Assembly (NCBI GenBank): GCA_023136715.1
Contig: JAGLQT010000178.1
Coordinates: forward strand, 1 to 11,410
Direction: 5' to 3'
Origin: Gammaproteobacteria bacterium
Lineage (GTDB): Bacteria > Pseudomonadota > Gammaproteobacteria > SZUA-229
Length of the DNA stretch: 11,410 nt
Positions 7,609-11,410 of the stretch are shown here, piece by piece. Below the pieces are notes generated by a model. That model was not told the DNA's origin, did no database searches, and saw only the letters and a list, made by a program, of their open reading frames with translations. Within the stretch, counting starts at the first letter, position 1; each line of letters begins with the position of its first letter. Position numbers and translations under genes: made by a program.

Positions 7609-8442
7609 CTAGCAGCATGCACCACCACAGCAACCACCGGGTTTAACGGCTTCGATGCTGGCAGATAATACATAGTCTTCAACGCCACGGCCAGGTGCCC
7701 AGTCTTTGATAAACTCTTTGGACGCATCTTTGGGTGATATTTTTATATCGGTAAAGCCGCAATTAGCGAGTATGGTTTCCAGCTCCGAGATTAAAGAAGC
7801 ACCGGCCATGCAACCGGAATACAGCTGTAAGTCTTCACGGATTTCATCAGGCAGTTCGGTGCTGGCAACCACATCAGAAATCGCCAGTCGACCACCTGTT
7901 TTGAGTACGCGAAAAGTTTCTTCAAAAACACGTGCCTTATTGGGTGAAAGATTAATCACGCAGTTTGAAATAATGACATCGACAATGTCGTTGGCAACCG
8001 GCAGGTTTTCAATTTCACCGAGGCGAAATTCGACGTGATTATATTTGCCACGGTCGGCATTATCCCGAGCTTTGCTGATCATGGTAGGTGTCATGTCTAC
8101 GCCAATGACACGGCCCTGTTCACCAGTTTCAGCGGCAGCAAGAAAACAGTCAAAGCCGCCACCGCTGCCAAGGTCAACAATAGTTTCGCCGAGTTTGATA
8201 CTAGCAATAGCACGAGGGTTGCCGCAGCCCAGACCCATGTCTGCACCCTTGGGTACGGAGGCAAGGTCATCTTCACTATAGCCTAAACGTGTTGAAACCA
8301 GTGTGTTGATGGCATCATCGGAAGAGACACCGCAGCAGCTAGAAGTTTCGCCGCAGCAATCGCCGCTGTTACTGGCTTCGGCCACCTGTGAATAACTGGC
8401 ACGTACATTTTGACGAATATCGTCGGCCTTTTTTTGATTCAT
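7609..8442 (-). CDS. arsM: Arsenite S-adenosylmethionine methyltransferase ArsM
   Basis: Methylates trivalent arsenic with S-adenosylmethionine, a step that detoxifies or volatilises it; cytoplasmic. At 277 residues it fits the family. The SAM-binding motif I is VDLGSGGGFDCF (89-100), followed by the acidic strand end RVIGVDMTPTMI (111-122). Three cysteines sit where the catalytic/arsenic-binding cysteines of characterised ArsM enzymes lie: C73 in GLGCGNP, C161 in SNCVINLS, and C211 in SGCMAGA. Additional cysteine pairs occur at 29-30 and 36-37, and the extreme C terminus is C271-C-G-G-A-C-C277. A good ribosome site (AGAGGAA) lies before the ATG. The gene begins 17 bases after arsR ends on the same strand, so the two form an operon presumably induced by arsenite. 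Confidence 0.95.
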   Translation of the reverse strand: MNQKKADDIRQNVRASYSQVAEASNSGDCCGETSSCCGVSSDDAINTLVSTRLGYSEDDLASVPKGADMGLGCGNPRAIASIKLGETIVDLGSGGGFDCFLAAAETGEQGRVIGVDMTPTMISKARDNADRGKYNHVEFRLGEIENLPVANDIVDVIISNCVINLSPNKARVFEETFRVLKTGGRLAISDVVASTELPDEIREDLQLYSGCMAGASLISELETILANCGFTDIKISPKDASKEFIKDWAPGRGVEDYVLSASIEAVKPGGCCGGACC

Positions 8443-8459
8443 GGGATTCCTCTATATTA

Positions 8460-8795
8460 TTAATTAGGGGTTGAGCGGGCATTGGAGAATAAATCTATGA
8501 CGTCTGCCAGCGTGGAAGGGTTAATTGAGCAGAATACCTGCTTGCCATTGCGCTGCATTTCAATCAGGCCAGCGTGGCTGAGTTCTTTGAGGTGATGAGA
8601 CAGGGTTGATGAGGCGATATTTAACTGGCTATCCAGGTCGCCCACGCAACAGCTCATCATTTCATCGGTTGAGCACAGCGTGCCCGGTTCGCAGCAGCCT
8701 GTCAGAATGGTAAAAATCTGAAGACGGTGCGGGTTTGAAAGTGCCTTGAAAATAGCAGCGTAATGATCAAGGTTAATATTTCTACAGTTCGACAT
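8460..8795 (-). CDS. arsR: ArsR/SmtB family arsenic-responsive transcriptional repressor
   Basis: A winged-helix repressor of 111 residues. FKALSNPHRLQIFTILTGCC (16-35) is the typical ArsR N-terminal helix pair, and the recognition helix region is ASSTLSHHLKELSHAGLI (61-78). The wing follows, with RNGKQVFCSINP at 82-93. Cysteines that could bind As(III) are C34, C35, C41, C49, C50 and C89. C49-C50 falls in SCCVGDL, the position of the canonical ELCVCDL arsenic motif, and a cysteine-rich insert CCEPGTLCSTDEMMSCC precedes it. It lies immediately upstream of arsM and probably controls its own operon from the divergent region 8796-8890. No Shine-Dalgarno is seen before the ATG at 8795, consistent with a very short leader. 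Confidence 0.95.
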   Translation of the reverse strand: MSNCRNINLDHYAAIFKALSNPHRLQIFTILTGCCEPGTLCSTDEMMSCCVGDLDSQLNIASSTLSHHLKELSHAGLIEMQRNGKQVFCSINPSTLADVIDLFSNARSTPN

Positions 8796-8890
8796 GTTTC
8801 GAATTGTATATCAAAGTCATTCTTTTATGCAAACATATTTTACCCCTGATATTGCTTTATGATACCGTGTCGGAATACTTGGAGAACAAC
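8796..8890. promoter_or_regulatory. Divergent promoter region arsR-arsM / ydcH-like gene
   Basis: On the minus strand a -10 box TATACA (plus 8805-8810) is preceded by TG at extended -10 spacing (TGATATACA). A weak -35 TTGCAT (plus 8827-8832) lies 16 bases upstream. The start of transcription would fall only a few bases before the arsR ATG. On the plus strand TATGAT (8858-8863) is a possible -10 for the YdcH-type gene without a convincing -35. An ArsR operator is expected here, but I cannot pick out a clear inverted repeat. Confidence 0.5.
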
Positions 8891-9109
8891 ATGTCAGCCA
8901 GCCTTTCAGAAGAAGAAATCAGACAAATTAAGATGCGCATTGTCGAGCTTGAGCTGGAGCACCGCGACCTCAATCAATTGATTGATCAGCTGGTACATGA
9001 TCCGAGTTTTGAGGAGCTTCATATCAAGCGGCTTAAAAAACGTAAATTGCAGGTTAAGGATGAATTAACGAGTCTGGAAGACAAGTTGATCCCCGATATT
9101 TTGGCCTAA
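8891..9109 (+). CDS. YdcH/DUF465 family small protein
   Basis: A 72-residue charged, alpha-helical protein of the DUF465 (YdcH) family of unknown function. The conserved features are ELELEHRDLNQLIDQLV (14-30), a Pro turn in DPSFEELHI, KRLKKRKLQVKDEL, and the C-terminal LIPDILA. It probably forms a helical hairpin. The ATG at 8891 is chosen because a good ribosome site (GGAGA at 8881) lies six bases before it and family similarity begins there. A longer in-frame opening to 8804 would overlap the promoter region and encode an unrelated hydrophobic stretch. The NUDIX gene follows after 28 bases, probably on the same transcript. Confidence 0.9.
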   Translation: MSASLSEEEIRQIKMRIVELELEHRDLNQLIDQLVHDPSFEELHIKRLKKRKLQVKDELTSLEDKLIPDILA

Positions 9110-9137
9110 TAATAAATAGAGATTGAAAGAAAATAAT

Positions 9138-9704
9138 ATGAATTTTTGTAGTTTATGCGGTGAAAAAGTCGCACAGTTAATTCCAGAAGGTGATAACCGA
9201 CTGCGGTATGTTTGTAATAGTTGTGGCGAGATTCATTACCAGAACCCCAAAATTGTCACGGGTTGTATTCCCGAATGGGAAAGTGAAATTTTACTGTGTC
9301 GCCGAGCGATAGAACCCAAAAGCGGGCTCTGGACTTTGCCTGCGGGTTTCATGGAAAACCAGGAAACCAATCTGGAAGGCGCCGCCCGTGAGGCAAGGGA
9401 AGAGGCCAACGCGGATATGCGAGATTTAAAGTTATTCAGCATGTTCAGTATTCCTCATAGAAATCAGATTTACACCATGTACCGTGGCGTTTTGCATCAG
9501 GGGCTGGCCAGTGCCGGTGAAGAAACACTGGAAGTTGCTATGGTGAAAGAAGAAGATATTCCGTGGCAGGAACTGGCCTTTCCGGTGGTGATTGAAAATC
9601 TAAAGCTGTATTTTGAAGACAGGAAAATGGGTGAGTTTAAAACCCATTATGGTGAGATAGTGATGCAGGATGATGGTGAGTTGAAAGTCACCATGATTGA
9701 TTGA
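9138..9704 (+). CDS. NUDIX hydrolase with N-terminal zinc ribbon
   Basis: A NUDIX-superfamily pyrophosphohydrolase of 188 residues, cytoplasmic. An N-terminal zinc ribbon is formed by C4/C7 (CSLC) and C26/C29 (CNSC), followed by the linker IHYQNPKIVTG. The Nudix box runs from G70 to N91 and fits GX5EX7REUXEE: G70, E76, R84-E85 and E88-E89. The usual final Gly is replaced by Asn, which is common in this subgroup. SGLWTLPAGFM directly before the box is a typical family stretch. The substrate is not known; nucleotide-sugar, NADH or other diphosphates are the usual candidates for related proteins. The ATG at 9138 is preferred over a TTG at 9123 because the zinc ribbon starts immediately after it. 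The end is 2 bases from the convergent peptidase gene. Confidence 0.92.
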   Translation: MNFCSLCGEKVAQLIPEGDNRLRYVCNSCGEIHYQNPKIVTGCIPEWESEILLCRRAIEPKSGLWTLPAGFMENQETNLEGAAREAREEANADMRDLKLFSMFSIPHRNQIYTMYRGVLHQGLASAGEETLEVAMVKEEDIPWQELAFPVVIENLKLYFEDRKMGEFKTHYGEIVMQDDGELKVTMID

Positions 9705-9706
9705 GA

Positions 9707-11410
9707 TTAATCAGCCAGGTTCTCGATATGTAATGAAATGTCAGATTGTTTGGGCATATTAAAAATTTGCGTATAAAAGGACAGCTCTGAATCCAGTGCC
9801 TGCTGGATGGTCTCTGCTTTTCTAAATCCATGTTGTTCACCTTCGAATGGAACGTAGGCGACAGCAATTCCTTTGTTTTTAAGCGCGGAATACATTTTCT
9901 CAGCTTGTTCTTTAGGCACCACTTTGTCTTCTGTGCCCTGAAAAAAAATCACCGGACAATTGAGCTGCTCAACATAATTAATGGGTGAGCGTTTTTGGTA
10001 CTCGGCTTTATGTTTAGGGTAGGAGCCAACTAAACGGTCAAGATAGCGCGACTCAAATTTATGCGTGTCAGCAGTGAGTGACTCAAGATCACCAATGCCG
10101 TAATAGCTGGCTCCTGCAGAAAAGGTTTGATGGAAGGTGAGGGCGCATAAAACGGTATAACCACCGGCACTACCGCCCTTGATGATTAATCTCTCAGGGT
10201 CGGCCAGGCCTGTTTCAACTAGATGTTGTGCTGCATCACAGCAATCTTCAGCATCGCGTAGCCCCCATTGACCATTGAGTCTTTCTCTATACTCTCGTCC
10301 GAAACCAGTACTGCCGCTGTAGTTAACATCAAGTAAGGCAAAACCACGCGAGGTCCAGTATTGTTTGCGCATATCTAAAGAAGGATCGGCCATTGCGGTT
10401 GGGCCGCCATGAGATAAAACAATCAGCGGTGGTTTTTCATCAGAGATGGCCAAAAAATCTTTATTTGCTGGTGCATAGTAGATGGCAAAAGCATCATCAT
10501 TATGGCGAGTATTGAAACGAATAGTTTGTCCGTAAGAATAATAGCCAGTATCAAGCTGTGTTTGGCAGGAGCGACGCAGTGTTTGTGACTGTCCAGATTG
10601 CAGGCTAATCACTTCGGGAAAACTGTTGGCAGATGCGGCAATAAAGCTGTAGTGATCATCAATGGCCTGGACTGAGGCAAAGCTATTCCATTGAGTCTGG
10701 ATAGTTTTTAGTGAGCCTGTGTTGGTATCGAGTAAAGACAGGCTGGCAATGCCGTTATCGATAGGGGCACACAGAATCGTGTTGCTACTGGTGAAAGTGT
10801 AGCTGGATTGTGCAAATACCCATTGTGGTAAGCCGAATTCAAGTTGTTCATGGCTGACAGTCTGAATCGTGTCGTCCTGATAGCGGTATAGATTCCACCA
10901 ACCAGATAAATCCGAAACAAAATAGAGCTGATTGTCAGGTGACCATTGTGGTTGAAAGATGGAGTTATTTTCAGATTCAGGATGCTGAATTATTTTAATA
11001 TTTTGCAGTTGATGCTTATCATTAATATCAGACAACCAGAGCGTAGTTTTATCCCATGGCATATCAGGGTGATTCCAGCACAACCAGCTTAGCTGCTTAC
11101 CGCTATGACTAAGTTGCGGGCTAGCATAAAAATCATTGCCTGAATGTAGAGTGCTAATGGATAGTGAGTTCAGGTCAATCGAAATTAGGGAGTTTTGATC
11201 CTCATAAAAGTCAGGGTTATTGCGCTGCTGGATACAGATGAGGTGCTGACGTTGTTCATCGAACTGTAAGTCTGCATAGCAACACTCCTTATCGTCAGTG
11301 ATGGCAACAGGGTAACCACCTGTAGAACAAAAATAAATATTCTGGTCAGAATCATTGATGAAAAAGAAGCCGCGACTGGTAATGCAGTACACGCCACCAC
11401 CGTATTCATG
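9707..11410 (-). CDS. S9 family serine peptidase, prolyl oligopeptidase/acylaminoacyl-peptidase type (5' end outside window)
   Basis: Cleaves short peptides, probably releasing N-terminal residues, as in acylaminoacyl peptidases; the exact specificity is not readable. The frame is open to the window edge, and its first visible residues HEYGGG match a conserved N-terminal propeller stretch of the family. The gene therefore continues beyond 11410, and the GTG at 11392 is not the start. The visible part is 567 residues. Residues 1 to about 300 form repeated beta-propeller blades with WSPD and ISDLSG/WNLYR-type motifs. The alpha/beta-hydrolase domain follows, with the oxyanion motif SHGGP (333-337), nucleophile S414 in KGGSAGG (codon 10169-10171), D495 in QGTEDKVVP and H527 in GEQHGF. 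The triad is complete. A short extra tail (SDISLHIENLAD) ends the protein. No signal peptide can be judged, since the N terminus is missing. It is convergent with the NUDIX gene, with no terminator between them. Confidence 0.93.
   Translation of the reverse strand, partial: HEYGGGVYCITSRGFFFINDSDQNIYFCSTGGYPVAITDDKECCYADLQFDEQRQHLICIQQRNNPDFYEDQNSLISIDLNSLSISTLHSGNDFYASPQLSHSGKQLSWLCWNHPDMPWDKTTLWLSDINDKHQLQNIKIIQHPESENNSIFQPQWSPDNQLYFVSDLSGWWNLYRYQDDTIQTVSHEQLEFGLPQWVFAQSSYTFTSSNTILCAPIDNGIASLSLLDTNTGSLKTIQTQWNSFASVQAIDDHYSFIAASANSFPEVISLQSGQSQTLRRSCQTQLDTGYYSYGQTIRFNTRHNDDAFAIYYAPANKDFLAISDEKPPLIVLSHGGPTAMADPSLDMRKQYWTSRGFALLDVNYSGSTGFGREYRERLNGQWGLRDAEDCCDAAQHLVETGLADPERLIIKGGSAGGYTVLCALTFHQTFSAGASYYGIGDLESLTADTHKFESRYLDRLVGSYPKHKAEYQKRSPINYVEQLNCPVIFFQGTEDKVVPKEQAEKMYSALKNKGIAVAYVPFEGEQHGFRKAETIQQALDSELSFYTQIFNMPKQSDISLHIENLAD

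Noticed and set aside
7706..8286. Overlapping plus-strand open frames opposite arsM
   Set aside because: They are antisense shadows of a well conserved methyltransferase; no ribosome sites or family features.
8804..8890. Longer N terminus for the YdcH-type protein
   Set aside because: It would cover the divergent promoter region and adds a hydrophobic stretch foreign to DUF465. The ATG at 8891 has a good ribosome site.
9123..9137. TTG start for the NUDIX hydrolase
   Set aside because: The ATG at 9138 immediately precedes the zinc ribbon; the extra five residues have no support.

Overview
The window looks like chromosomal DNA of a moderately AT-leaning gammaproteobacterium. It carries a DUF1631 protein, a YdcH/DUF465 protein, a zinc-ribbon NUDIX hydrolase, an arsR-arsM pair and several cyclic-di-GMP signalling proteins. 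The lineage is inferred from gene content only; there is no rRNA or other phylogenetic marker. I see no IS elements, CRISPR array, tRNA, rRNA or phage genes.

Layout. (1) 1-1040: the 3' part of an ammonium transporter gene, ending in a strong bidirectional terminator shared with the next, convergent gene. (2) 1065-3392, minus strand: a large DUF1631 protein. (3) 3393-3729: a 337-base divergent intergenic region with no convincing gene. (4) 3730-7537, plus strand: a tight four-gene cluster made of a response regulator with a degenerate GGDEF domain, a rhodanese, methionine-R-sulfoxide reductase (msrB), and a membrane fatty-acid-hydroxylase/PAS/GGDEF fusion whose start overlaps the end of msrB. 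A bidirectional terminator follows. (5) 8795-7609, minus strand: arsR then arsM, an arsenic-responsive regulator and an arsenite methyltransferase. (6) 8891-9704, plus strand: a YdcH-type small protein and a NUDIX hydrolase. (7) 9707-11410, minus strand: an S9-family serine peptidase, cut by the window end and tail-to-tail with the NUDIX gene at a 2-base gap.

The most notable part is the 3730-7537 cluster. Its last gene joins a complete membrane di-iron hydroxylase domain, with all histidine boxes present, to a PAS domain and an apparently active diguanylate cyclase. Its first gene is a phospho-receiver protein whose GGDEF active site is destroyed but whose RxxD inhibitory site is kept, which suggests a c-di-GMP receptor. 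Between them lie two redox/sulfur genes. A DUF1631 protein with a possible PilZ-like tail is divergent from the cluster. My reading, which is inference, is a local c-di-GMP module tied to oxygen, lipid or oxidative state. The arsenic pair and the flanking housekeeping genes look ordinary in content.
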